Origin: an uncultured Verrucomicrobiae bacterium
GTDB taxonomy: Bacteria > Verrucomicrobiota > Verrucomicrobiia > Verrucomicrobiales > Akkermansiaceae
Assembly: GCA_937957985.1 (NCBI GenBank)
Contig: CALGOH010000298.1
Location: 1 to 15,140, forward strand
Direction of reading: 5' to 3'
Length of the DNA: 15,140 nucleotides
Made by a program: the position numbers and the translations under genes. Shown in pieces: positions 6,312-13,961 of the stretch (within the stretch, counting starts at the first letter, position 1; each line of letters opens with the position of its first letter). The notes beneath the pieces were generated by a model. The model worked only from the letters and a program-made list of their open reading frames with translations. It searched no databases and was not told the DNA's origin.

Positions 6312-6461
6312 ATGAGAGGGATTTCGGGGTCAATTCTAATTCTTGCCGGGGCAGTCGTATCGCTTCCGCTCGACGGAGAGTCTCCTCCGCGGCTTGTCAT
6401 CGGTTGTTTCCTCGCTGCTGTCGGAGTGATTCTCCTTGTGGAGGGGATTCCTCGCAAGTGA
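6312..6461 (+). CDS. Small two-helix membrane protein inside the nuo operon (unrecognised)
   Basis: The product is 49 aa from ATG 6312; a GTG at 6297, right after the nuoI stop, would give 54 aa in the same frame. Two hydrophobic segments, ISGSILILAGAVVSLPL (4-20) and LVIGCFLAAVGVILLVE (28-44), are separated by a short polar turn DGESPPR, and the protein ends in a basic GIPRK tail. That is a helical-hairpin layout. It fills the otherwise unexplained 183-bp gap between nuoI and nuoJ, with 18 bp left before nuoJ. Other gaps in this operon are 3-33 bp, so the gap itself argues that something is encoded. Against it: third codon positions are G/C in only 26 of 49 codons, much lower than in the nuo genes, and there is no clear ribosome site. 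I recognise no family. It could be a lineage-specific complex I accessory or assembly protein, or an insertion without function. Confidence 0.5.
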   Translation: MRGISGSILILAGAVVSLPLDGESPPRLVIGCFLAAVGVILLVEGIPRK

Positions 6462-6479
6462 CTCAAATTCATTAGTGTC

Positions 6480-7028
6480 ATGCCCCTGCCTCTCTTCTGG
6501 TTCTTCGCCCTCCTCATGCTGGTGGGGGGGCTGGCGGTGATCATTCTCCGCAATCCGGTCGCCGCGGCCCTGTCCATGGTGGCTTCCTTTGTCGGACTCG
6601 CGGGCCTTTTCATCGGTCTCGATGCCTACCTTGTCGGGATCATCCAGATCCTCGTCTACGCCGGGGCGATCATGGTGTTGTTCCTCTTCATCATCATGCT
6701 GCTCGACCTCAAGACCGAGCAGAAGCGGGCGCCGAGGGCGGTGCCCGTCGTCGGTGGCCTCGGCATCGTACTCGCCTTCACCATCCAGTTGATCGGGGTC
6801 CTCGGGCATGTTCCGGGTCGCGAATCCGAGCCGCTGGATCTGGTCGCGGCTGCCGCGAACCAATCGGGGGGCATCCAGGACAAGCTCAAGGAAGGTCGCC
6901 TGCCCGACGTCAACCTCGTCGGCGACCTGATGTTCACCCAGTACAACCTCCCCCTCCAGATCATCGCCGTCCTGCTGCTCGTCGCGACCGTCGGCGTGGT
7001 GGTCCTCTCCAAGCGTCAATCCGCCTGA
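6480..7028 (+). CDS. nuoJ: NADH-quinone oxidoreductase subunit J
   Basis: The product is 182 aa, the normal size. NuoJ is a membrane subunit next to NuoK and NuoH, and its third helix takes part in the water/proton path. Evidence: five hydrophobic segments (about 4-22, 29-48, 51-76, 89-106 and 159-176) and the family signature VGIIQILVYAGAIMVLFLF with the pi-bulge TM3 region, followed by IIMLLDL. The loop between helices 4 and 5 is long (about 107-155), as is usual. The ATG at 6480 is the first in frame that gives the expected N-terminus; no Shine-Dalgarno is seen. The stop is 5 bp before nuoK. Confidence 0.96.
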   Translation: MPLPLFWFFALLMLVGGLAVIILRNPVAAALSMVASFVGLAGLFIGLDAYLVGIIQILVYAGAIMVLFLFIIMLLDLKTEQKRAPRAVPVVGGLGIVLAFTIQLIGVLGHVPGRESEPLDLVAAAANQSGGIQDKLKEGRLPDVNLVGDLMFTQYNLPLQIIAVLLLVATVGVVVLSKRQSA

Positions 7029-7033
7029 CACCC

Positions 7034-7351
7034 ATGGCCGGTCTTCATTCCTATCTGCTCGTTTCCGGACTGCTGTTCGCGATCGGCCTCGCGGGCGTGG
7101 TCCTGCGGCGGAACATCATCGTGGTCTTCATGTGCCTCGAACTGATGCTCAGCGCCGCCAACCTCACCCTGATCGCCTTCTCCCGCTTCAACACCGTCGA
7201 TGGTCTGCCCGATTACCACGGACAGATGCTGGTCTTCTTCGTGATCACGGTGGCGGCCGCCGAGGTTGCCGTCGGTCTCGCGATCATCGTCGCCCTCTAC
7301 CGCGCCCGCCAGACGATCCACACCGAGGATCTCACCAGCATGCGGGGCTGA
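7034..7351 (+). CDS. nuoK: NADH-quinone oxidoreductase subunit K
   Basis: The product is 105 aa with three TM helices, the standard layout. It is homologous to MrpC and contributes to the proton path between NuoH and the antiporter-like subunits. The two functionally important membrane glutamates are present: E36 in FMCLELMLSAANLT (TM2) and E77 in VAAAEVAVGLAII (TM3), equivalent to E36 and E72 of E. coli. Five bp separate it from nuoJ, and 33 bp from nuoL, the widest gap among the recognised membrane-arm genes. Confidence 0.97.
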   Translation: MAGLHSYLLVSGLLFAIGLAGVVLRRNIIVVFMCLELMLSAANLTLIAFSRFNTVDGLPDYHGQMLVFFVITVAAAEVAVGLAIIVALYRARQTIHTEDLTSMRG

Positions 7352-7384
7352 CGCCGTTTTCCTCGAAACCGATCTCCTCCAAAG

Positions 7385-9226
7385 ATGCTCGCCTGGATTC
7401 TCCTCTTCCTACCGCTCCTGGCCGCGGCGGCGAACCAGCTCTACCTCAAGCGCAACGCCTTCATCGCGTCGATGGTCTCGACCGCATCGGTGGTGGCGAG
7501 CTTCGGCATCGCGCTGGTGCTGCTCGGGCAGCAGGGCGCGACGGTTGCCCCGCTCCCGTGGCTTTCCCTGGACGGGGGTGAGGGACTCCAACTCACCCTG
7601 GAACTCGACCGGCTGTCGACCGGCATGATGGTGATCGTGACCGGGATCGGGATGCTGGTGCACCTCTTCTCGCTCGGCTACATGGCCGAAGACTCGGCAA
7701 AGGCGCGCTACTTCACGGGGCTGTCGTTCTTCATGTTCTCGATGACCGGCATCGTGCTCGCCGGGAACTTCATCATGACCTTCATCTTCTGGGAACTGGT
7801 CGGATTCAGTTCCTACCTGCTCATCGGTCACTGGTACCAAAAGGACTCCGCGGCCGACGCCGCCAAGAAGGCCTTCATCGTCAACCGCATCGGCGACTTC
7901 GGCTTCATGATCGGCATCCTGATGCTGTTCGGGATCACGGGCACCTTCGTCTTCGACGGCATGAAAGAAGGCCTGGGCAACTTCCAGACGGCGAATGCCG
8001 GATTCTTCACCGAGAATTCAGCGGCTTTCACGGTCCTGCTCGGCACCGCCCTGCTGTGCGTCTTCTGCGGGGCGGTCGGCAAGTCGGCGCAGTTCCCGCT
8101 GCACGTCTGGCTGCCCGACGCGATGGAAGGCCCGACGCCGGTCTCCGCGCTGATCCACGCCGCGACGATGGTGGCGGCGGGGATCTACATGCTCTTCCGC
8201 GTCCAACTGGCGCTGGACCTCGACTTCGCGGCGACTTTCGCCGGTGACGTGATCGCCTGGATCGGCGGCATCACCGCGCTACTCGCGGCGTTGATGGCCA
8301 CCCAGCAGAACGACATCAAGCGGGTGCTGGCCTACTCGACCCTCTCGCAACTCGGCTACATGGTGATGGCCACCGGTCTCGGCGGCGGCGAGGCGGGCAT
8401 GTTCCACCTCTACACCCATGCATGGTTCAAGGCGCTCCTCTTCCTCGGGTCGGGGGCGGTCATCTACGCCTGCCACCACGAGCAGGACATCTGGAAAATG
8501 GGCGGCCTGCTCAGGAAGATGCCGATCACCGGCGCCACCTTCATCGCCGGCACCGCGGCGCTGATCGCGGTCCCGTTCACCTCGGGCTTCTTCTCCAAGG
8601 AAGCCATCCTCCACGCCGCACACGATCACAAGGCGCTTTTCTGGCTCGCGGTTGTGGTGGCGGTGCTGACGCCCTTCTACATGACCCGTCTCGTCATCGT
8701 CGCCTTCCTTGGCAAGACCCGCACCGATGACGCCGGACACGCCAAGGAGGTCCCGCCCGTGATGTGGGTGCCGCTTGCCGTGCTCGGCGTGCTGGCGATC
8801 ATCAGCGGCTTCACCTGGGTCAACGGCCTGGCACCGGCCACCCCCGCCCACGCCGGCGAGTTTCATCCGAACGCACTCTTCTGGATCTCCCTCGGCGCCC
8901 TGGTCGCCGGCGTCGTGCCCGCCTTCCTGCTCTATAGGGATCGGGACAGGGATCCTCTCTCGATCGCCCTGTTCCGCGAGCGGTTCTACCTCGACGCGAT
9001 TTACGACAAGGTGGTCGTCAGGGGCATCCAGAACGGCTCGGCGGCGATCGTTCATTTCTTCGACGAGTTCGTGGTCAACGGGCTCATCGTCGGCGGCGCG
9101 AGCCGGCTCGCGGAGTCGTTCGGGCTGCTGTTCCGCCGCGTTCAGAGCGGCAACCTGCAGGGCTACGCCTTCACCTTCGGAATCGGCCTCATCCTCGTCG
9201 TGTATTTCACCACCTTCTGGAAGTAA
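7385..9226 (+). CDS. nuoL: NADH-quinone oxidoreductase subunit L (distal antiporter-like subunit)
   Basis: The product is 613 aa, the usual length. NuoL is the distal proton-pumping subunit, with the long lateral helix that runs along the membrane arm. Key residues of the channel are in place: E137 in FIFWELVGFSSYLLIG (TM5), K233 in GAVGKSAQFPLHVWLPDAM (TM7), and H258 in SALIHAATMVAAGIYML (TM8). The C-terminal part contains RERFYLDAIYD, then the amphipathic lateral-helix region and the closing segment GNLQGYAFTFGIGL with a final TM helix. It starts at ATG 7385 with no Shine-Dalgarno and ends 3 bp before nuoM, so translational coupling is likely. Confidence 0.97.
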   Translation: MLAWILLFLPLLAAAANQLYLKRNAFIASMVSTASVVASFGIALVLLGQQGATVAPLPWLSLDGGEGLQLTLELDRLSTGMMVIVTGIGMLVHLFSLGYMAEDSAKARYFTGLSFFMFSMTGIVLAGNFIMTFIFWELVGFSSYLLIGHWYQKDSAADAAKKAFIVNRIGDFGFMIGILMLFGITGTFVFDGMKEGLGNFQTANAGFFTENSAAFTVLLGTALLCVFCGAVGKSAQFPLHVWLPDAMEGPTPVSALIHAATMVAAGIYMLFRVQLALDLDFAATFAGDVIAWIGGITALLAALMATQQNDIKRVLAYSTLSQLGYMVMATGLGGGEAGMFHLYTHAWFKALLFLGSGAVIYACHHEQDIWKMGGLLRKMPITGATFIAGTAALIAVPFTSGFFSKEAILHAAHDHKALFWLAVVVAVLTPFYMTRLVIVAFLGKTRTDDAGHAKEVPPVMWVPLAVLGVLAIISGFTWVNGLAPATPAHAGEFHPNALFWISLGALVAGVVPAFLLYRDRDRDPLSIALFRERFYLDAIYDKVVVRGIQNGSAAIVHFFDEFVVNGLIVGGASRLAESFGLLFRRVQSGNLQGYAFTFGIGLILVVYFTTFWK

Positions 9227-9229
9227 GCC

Positions 9230-10672
9230 ATGCTCCTCCTGATCGTCCTCCTTCCCCTGCTGGCCTTCGCCGCGATCCTCGGTGGCGCGAAGGCGCGCCA
9301 GACCGCGGTGATCGCCAGCGGTGCCAACCTCGCACTCGGCCTGCTCGCCGCCTTCACTTGGAAGACGTGGGCCAACTTCTGGGGCTTCTCGGTCCCGGTG
9401 CTCTCGACGCCGGAAATCCACCTCTCGCTTGGCTTCATCGACGGCATGAGCGTGGTGATGCTCCTGCTCTCCGTAATCGTCGCGTTCGCCGCGCTGCTGA
9501 CCGGTCACGCTCCCGTCGGCCGGGAAAAGCTCTACTACGGTTCCTCCCTGCTCATCGCGGCCGGGGCCATCGGCGCTTTCGTCGCCACCGACCTGTTCTT
9601 CTTCTACGCCTTCCATGAACTCGCCCTCATCCCGACCTTCCTCATGATCGGCATGCTCGGTCGGGGCGAACGCAAGGCCGTGGCCTGGAAGATCACCATC
9701 TACCTCGGGTTCGGGTCGCTCGTCCTGCTCGCCGGATTGGTCTGGCTCGGCGCCGCGGTGGACACCTTCGACATGACGGCGATGAACGACGCCGCCGTGA
9801 TCGATCCCGCCACCCAGAAGAGCATCGCCGCGTTCCTGATCGTCGGCTTCGGCATCCTCGTTTCGCTCTTCCCCTTCCACTCATGGGCGGCACCGGCCTA
9901 TGCGAGCGCCCCTGCGCCGACCGCGATGCTGCACGCCGGCGTCCTGAAGAAATTCGGCCTCTACGGCCTGCTTCGCCTCGGCGTTCCGCTGGTCCCTGAA
10001 GGACTCTCGGCCTGGCTCGTGCCGCTCTGCGTGCTGCTGCTCGGCAACATCCTGTGGGTCGGCTTCGTGACGATCAGCCAGAAGCGCCTCGACGGCATGC
10101 TCGGCAACTCGTCGGTGATGCACATGGGCTACATATTCCTCGCCATCGCCGCCCTGGCCGCCGCGCCGGACCACCCGTGGGCCCTACCGGCCGCGGTGCT
10201 GCTCATGTTCGCCCACGGCGTGTCGATCGCGATGCTCTTCGGCCTGGCCGACAAGATCGAGCGCGCCACCGGCACCCTCGATCTCGACGAACTGGGTGGC
10301 CTGGCGAAGTCGGCCCCGTCGCTCGCCTTCCTGTTCGGCCTCGTCGGCATGGCCAGCATCGGCCTGCCCGGTCTCGCCAACTTCGTCGGTGAGGTGATGG
10401 TCTTCATCTCCGCCTTCCATCCGGGGAACTACAACCCGGTTGCCGGCCTCGGTCCGGTCCAGATCACCTGCATCCTCGCGATCTGGGGCGTCGTCATCAG
10501 CGCCATCTACATGCTCCGCGCTTATCGCAAGGTGTTCCAGGGGCCGTCCGGCAAGCTGACCGAGGGTGCCGCCGACCTCAGCCTCGGTGACCGCGTTCCC
10601 GCGATCCTGCTCTCCGTCGTGCTCATTGTCGTCGGACTCTGCCCCAACCTCCTGCTCTCCCTGCTCCGCTGA
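9230..10672 (+). CDS. nuoM: NADH-quinone oxidoreductase subunit M, TM7 channel-lysine variant
   Basis: The product is 480 aa with about 14 TM helices. NuoM is the central antiporter-like proton pump. The TM5 glutamate is present (E130, FYAFHELALIPTFLMIG), as is the TM12 glutamate (E388, NFVGEVMVFISAF), and NSSVMHMGYIFLAIAAL is typical of the family. The TM7-TM8 region is unusual. Where most NuoM read FGVKVPMFPFHTW-LPDAH, this protein reads FGILVSLFPFHSW-AAPAY; the alignment is ungapped, so the channel lysine is leucine (L210) and the following helix-breaking proline is serine (S212). TM8 instead carries MLHAGVLKKFG, with H235, K240 and K241; K241 aligns with E. coli K265. No frameshift is involved. 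The start is 3 bp after nuoL. Confidence 0.96.
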   Translation: MLLLIVLLPLLAFAAILGGAKARQTAVIASGANLALGLLAAFTWKTWANFWGFSVPVLSTPEIHLSLGFIDGMSVVMLLLSVIVAFAALLTGHAPVGREKLYYGSSLLIAAGAIGAFVATDLFFFYAFHELALIPTFLMIGMLGRGERKAVAWKITIYLGFGSLVLLAGLVWLGAAVDTFDMTAMNDAAVIDPATQKSIAAFLIVGFGILVSLFPFHSWAAPAYASAPAPTAMLHAGVLKKFGLYGLLRLGVPLVPEGLSAWLVPLCVLLLGNILWVGFVTISQKRLDGMLGNSSVMHMGYIFLAIAALAAAPDHPWALPAAVLLMFAHGVSIAMLFGLADKIERATGTLDLDELGGLAKSAPSLAFLFGLVGMASIGLPGLANFVGEVMVFISAFHPGNYNPVAGLGPVQITCILAIWGVVISAIYMLRAYRKVFQGPSGKLTEGAADLSLGDRVPAILLSVVLIVVGLCPNLLLSLLR

Positions 10673-10697
10673 TCTCGGCATTCGTCAACCATCCGCC

Positions 10698-12182
10698 ATG
10701 CCCGCCTACTACCTCGAAGCCCTCACCGTCGCGCTCGGCCTCGTGCTGCTGATGCTCGAGGCCTTTGGCCCCGCGCACAGCAAGCGCTACATCGGCCTCT
10801 TCGCCGCCTCGGGTCTGGCGATCATTCTCGTCTTCGGCTTCTTCGCCATCGGTCCCGACGACGCCCGCGACGGGGCCACGTGGCCGGAGTGGCCGATCTG
10901 GGAGAACTTCTATGCCTTCGACGCAATGGCCCGCTTCTACAAGGGCTTCGCGCTGGTCTGCACGATCCTGGTGATCCTGATGGCGATCGATTTCCGTTCC
11001 GTGCTCTCCCGCTTCACGGACGAGCCGGGCTCCGAGTCCGGGACCGGCGAGTTCTTCGCCCTGCCGGTCTTCGCCTGCGCCGGGATGATGTGGATGGCCT
11101 CGGCCAAGGACCTCGCGGGCGCCTTCGTTGCGCTCGAACTGGTCACCATCACCTTCTACGTCCTCGTCGCCTACCTGCGGCGGAACGTCGGCTCGCTCGA
11201 AGCCGGGGTGAAGTACTTGATTCTCGGCGCCTTGAGCACCGGGTTTCTGGTCTACGGCATCGCATGGATCTACGGCACCACCGGAACCATGAATCTCGAG
11301 GCCATCGCGGCCAGGGCCGGCTCGGTGGAAAGCCCGACCGCCCTGCTCTTCGGCATCGCCCTGGTCCTGGTCGCGCTCGGTTTCAAGATCGGTGCCGTGC
11401 CGATGCAGATGTGGATTCCCGACGTCTATCAAGGCGCCCCCACCCCGACCACCGCCTTCCTGTCGGTGGGCTCCAAGGCCGCGGGCTTCGTCCTACTCCT
11501 GCGCTTCCTCGAACCCTTTCTCGGCGTCGATTCGCTGCGTGGCCCGGTTCTCACGCTGCTGCTTCTCGTCGCCATCGCCACCCTGCTCTTCGGCAACCTC
11601 GCGGCTCTCGGCCAGACCAACTTCAAGCGCCTCCTCGCCTATTCCTCGATCGCCAACGCCGGCTTCATCGTGCTCGCCCTGGCCGCATGGTCCGAAAAGG
11701 GCGGCGCCGATCCCGGGTCGAAATCCACGGTCGGCTTCTACCTCGCGACCTACCTGCTGATGACCCTCGCGGCCTTCTTCATACTGGCTCAGGTCCGCGC
11801 CCAGGAAGGATCCGACGAGATTGCCGCCTTCGACGGACTCGGCAAACGCTCGCCCGTGCTTGCCGGCCTGATGACCGTGATCATGGCGGCTCTCGCAGGC
11901 GTTCCCCTCACGGCCGGCTTCATCGGCAAGTTCTTCGTCTTCTCCCTCGCGGTCCGTGCCGGGTTGTGGTGGGGCGTCGGCATCGCCTTCATCGGCGCGG
12001 CCGCCGGCTTCTACTACTACTTCAAGCTGATCCGCGCGATGTGGTGGAACGAGGCTCCTTCCGGCGCCGCCGTGGTCGAACTGCCGAAAGTGTCCCACAT
12101 CAGCGTCTTCGCGCTGACGACCGCCATCGTCGTGCTCGGCGTCTGGCCCCAGCCGGTCCTGTGGCTGATGGGCGGCGGTTGA
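10698..12182 (+). CDS. nuoN: NADH-quinone oxidoreductase subunit N
   Basis: The product is 494 aa from ATG 10698. A longer open frame exists upstream, but it overlaps nuoM, and the protein family begins at this methionine with a hydrophobic first helix. NuoN is the antiporter-like pump nearest NuoK. Channel residues are conserved: E147 in FVALELVTITFYVLVAYLRR (TM5) and K230 in LGFKIGAVPMQMWIPDVYQG (TM7), followed by APTPTTAFLSVGSKAAGF. A short soluble insertion, FTDEPGSESGTGE (106-118), lies between early helices. It is the last gene of the operon, 25 bp after nuoM. Its stop is only 12 bp from the convergent trpD stop, and no intrinsic terminator fits in between, so transcripts may overlap. 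Confidence 0.97.
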   Translation: MPAYYLEALTVALGLVLLMLEAFGPAHSKRYIGLFAASGLAIILVFGFFAIGPDDARDGATWPEWPIWENFYAFDAMARFYKGFALVCTILVILMAIDFRSVLSRFTDEPGSESGTGEFFALPVFACAGMMWMASAKDLAGAFVALELVTITFYVLVAYLRRNVGSLEAGVKYLILGALSTGFLVYGIAWIYGTTGTMNLEAIAARAGSVESPTALLFGIALVLVALGFKIGAVPMQMWIPDVYQGAPTPTTAFLSVGSKAAGFVLLLRFLEPFLGVDSLRGPVLTLLLLVAIATLLFGNLAALGQTNFKRLLAYSSIANAGFIVLALAAWSEKGGADPGSKSTVGFYLATYLLMTLAAFFILAQVRAQEGSDEIAAFDGLGKRSPVLAGLMTVIMAALAGVPLTAGFIGKFFVFSLAVRAGLWWGVGIAFIGAAAGFYYYFKLIRAMWWNEAPSGAAVVELPKVSHISVFALTTAIVVLGVWPQPVLWLMGGG

Positions 12183-12194
12183 CGAAAGTGCGGT

Positions 12195-13238
12195 CTATCG
12201 AGCGGCGGCCTGAAGGGCTCGCAGCCGGTCCAGCGCCGAGCCATCGTCGATGACCTGGCGTGCAAGGTCGATGCCGTCACCGATGTCGTCGGCCAGTCCG
12301 CAGCAGGCGAGCGCGGCACCGGAATTCAGAAGCACCATGTCGCGCCTGGGTCCGGTCTCGCGCCCTTCGAGAATCGCTTCGAGAATGGCGGCATTCTCCT
12401 TCGCATCCCCACCCTGCAGATCGGCAACCTCGGCGTGCTTCATGTCGAAATCCCGCGGACGGACCTCCTCGTCCACGATGTCCTCCATCGTGCCCGCCTT
12501 GCAGATGCGGGTCGACCCCATGAGACTGACCTCATCGACCGATCGCCCGTCGCCGGTGGTGCCGTGCACGACCCAGGCGGATTCGCGACCGAGCCGCTGG
12601 AGGATCTCCGCGAAGGCGGGACACCATTCGCGGGAAAAAACGCCGATGAGCTGGCACTGCGGCCGCGCCGGGTTGAGCAAGGGCCCTATGAGATTGAAGA
12701 TCGTGCGCACTCCCTTTTCGGCGAGCTGTTTGCGCACCCCGGCGACCGCCTTGAAGGCCGGATGGTAGGCCGGCGCGAAGAGGAATCCGACGCCCGCCTT
12801 CTCAAGGCACTTCCGGAAGCCCTCCGGTGGGAGGTCGATGCGGATGCCGAGCGCTTCGAGCACGTCGGCGCCCCCGCTCTTCGAGGTGATGCCGCGGTTG
12901 CCGTGCTTCACGACCACCCCGCCCGCCGCCGCCACCGGAAACATCGCGGTGGTCGAGACATTGAACAGGTTCAGCTTGTCGCCTCCCGTGCCGCAGACGT
13001 CGATGGTCGGACCTTCCGCGTCGATCAGCCCCGCATGGGGATCGACCGCGTGTTCGAGGAAGACCTGCACGAATTCCGCGATCTCGGCCGCCGTCTCGCC
13101 CTTGCGGGAGAGGGATTCGAGGAAACGAAACTTGGTTGAATCCGGCGCCTTCGGATCGAGCAGGAGGTCCGCCCCGGCCCGCACCTCGCGATCGGTTAGA
13201 TCGCCGCCCCCATCCAGCTTCTGAATCAGTGCATGCAT
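12195..13238 (-). CDS. trpD: Anthranilate phosphoribosyltransferase
   Basis: The product is 347 aa, a monofunctional TrpD of normal length. It joins anthranilate to PRPP, the second step of tryptophan synthesis, in the cytoplasm. Motifs: PRPP/pyrophosphate loop CGTGGDKLNLFNVST (82-96; GTGGD 83-87), KHGNRGITSKSGGADVLEAL (111-130), the anthranilate-site arginine in VAGVRKQL (R169), GVRTIFNLIGPLLNPA, and the metal-binding pair D235-E236 in SVDEVSLMG. Small insertions (AEK before GVRTIFN, TTGDGRS before VDE) set it apart from textbook sequences but do not disrupt the active site. A second ATG four bases inside the start is out of frame. No other trp gene is adjacent, so the pathway appears dispersed. 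It follows the thioredoxin-like gene on the same strand by 58 bp and converges on nuoN. Confidence 0.95.
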   Translation of the reverse strand: MHALIQKLDGGGDLTDREVRAGADLLLDPKAPDSTKFRFLESLSRKGETAAEIAEFVQVFLEHAVDPHAGLIDAEGPTIDVCGTGGDKLNLFNVSTTAMFPVAAAGGVVVKHGNRGITSKSGGADVLEALGIRIDLPPEGFRKCLEKAGVGFLFAPAYHPAFKAVAGVRKQLAEKGVRTIFNLIGPLLNPARPQCQLIGVFSREWCPAFAEILQRLGRESAWVVHGTTGDGRSVDEVSLMGSTRICKAGTMEDIVDEEVRPRDFDMKHAEVADLQGGDAKENAAILEAILEGRETGPRRDMVLLNSGAALACCGLADDIGDGIDLARQVIDDGSALDRLRALQAAAR

Positions 13239-13296
13239 CGCCCGAATCCTAAGCCCCGCCCCGCCGTGCCCGCAACGCTTTCCCGCCGGGCCTGGC

Positions 13297-13884
13297 TCAG
13301 CCGAACCAGGCCGGGGCGTTTCCCGGCTTCCACTTGATGTTGCAGCCGGTGCTCGGCATGGCCGCGGGAGCAGATTCCTCCCCCGACAGCAGGGCCTTCA
13401 CCGCCGCGGTCAGGCTGGACCCGTCCGCCGTCCGGCCGTTCTTCGGTCGCGAATCATCGAACTGGCCCGCGTAGAACAGTCTCCGCGCGCCGTCGAAGAG
13501 AAAGAAATCCGGGGTGCACGCCGCGCCATACGATTTCGCCACCTCCTGGGATTCGTCGTGGAGGTAGGGGAAATCCCATCCGTGTTCACGGGCGAAACCG
13601 GGCATCAGGTCCGGGGCGTCCTGCGGATAGTTTTCCACGTCGTTCGAGGAAATCGCGACCGTCGAGATCCCCTCGTCCTTCCACTCCCGGGCGAGTCCGC
13701 CCAGTCGATCGGCGAGATGAACCACGTAGGGGCAATGGTTGCAGGCGAATACCACCAGCAGCCCCCGAGGTCCTGCGAGGGCGTCCAAGTCGTGCATCGT
13801 GCCGGAGGGATCAGGCAGGCGGAACGCCGGCGCTTCGTCGCCGGGCTTGAGCATGAAGGTTGAGGGGGTTTCGGCCATGCCCAT
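13297..13884 (-). CDS. Thioredoxin-fold (redoxin/AhpC-TSA type) protein with CNHC motif
   Basis: The product is 195 aa from the chosen ATG at 13884; a second ATG is six bases in (13878), and the frame stays open to an ATG at 13947. The longer version would add an unlikely basic leader lying in the gap to a divergent gene. Family features: GDEAPAFRLPDPSG near the N-terminus, the redox motif ACNHCPYVVHLADRL with C48 and C51, STVAISSNDVENYPQDAPD, and the cis-proline segment ACTPDFFLFD (P125). This matches the peroxiredoxin-like or thioredoxin-like group often annotated simply as 'thioredoxin family protein'; the physiological substrate is not known to me. No signal peptide is visible, so it is probably cytoplasmic. 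A GGAGG lies 18 bases before ATG 13884, rather far for a ribosome site. trpD lies 58 bp downstream and may be co-transcribed. Confidence 0.88.
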   Translation of the reverse strand: MGMAETPSTFMLKPGDEAPAFRLPDPSGTMHDLDALAGPRGLLVVFACNHCPYVVHLADRLGGLAREWKDEGISTVAISSNDVENYPQDAPDLMPGFAREHGWDFPYLHDESQEVAKSYGAACTPDFFLFDGARRLFYAGQFDDSRPKNGRTADGSSLTAAVKALLSGEESAPAAMPSTGCNIKWKPGNAPAWFG

Positions 13885-13961
13885 GGCATTTCGTCGGGAC
13901 GTCCTCCCGTCAAGGCGCGAATCCGTTGCCTTCGGCGTCCTGGCCACTACCTTCGCCTCCG
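13885..13961. promoter_or_regulatory. Divergent intergenic region (thioredoxin-like gene / moeB)
   Basis: The 77 bp between two divergent starts should hold promoters for both. On the + strand, TTGCCT (13926-13931) and TACCTT (13948-13953) with a 16-bp spacer is a poor promoter match. On the - strand, TTGACG has no good -10 at the right distance. No operator-like palindrome is evident. Confidence 0.3.

Noticed and set aside
8279..9880. 533-codon open frame on the - strand opposite nuoL/nuoM
   Set aside because: Same shadow effect; the translation is repetitive in E, G, R, D and H with no recognisable fold, while the + strand has intact nuoL and nuoM.
10880..12253. Long arginine-rich frame on the + strand overlapping nuoN
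   Set aside because: Out-of-frame translation of nuoN; arginine- and proline-rich, with no family features.
13289..13312. Inverted repeat GGCCTGG / CCAGGCC around the stop of the thioredoxin-like gene
   Set aside because: A 7-bp stem with a 10-nt loop but no T-run on the transcribed strand; not a convincing terminator.
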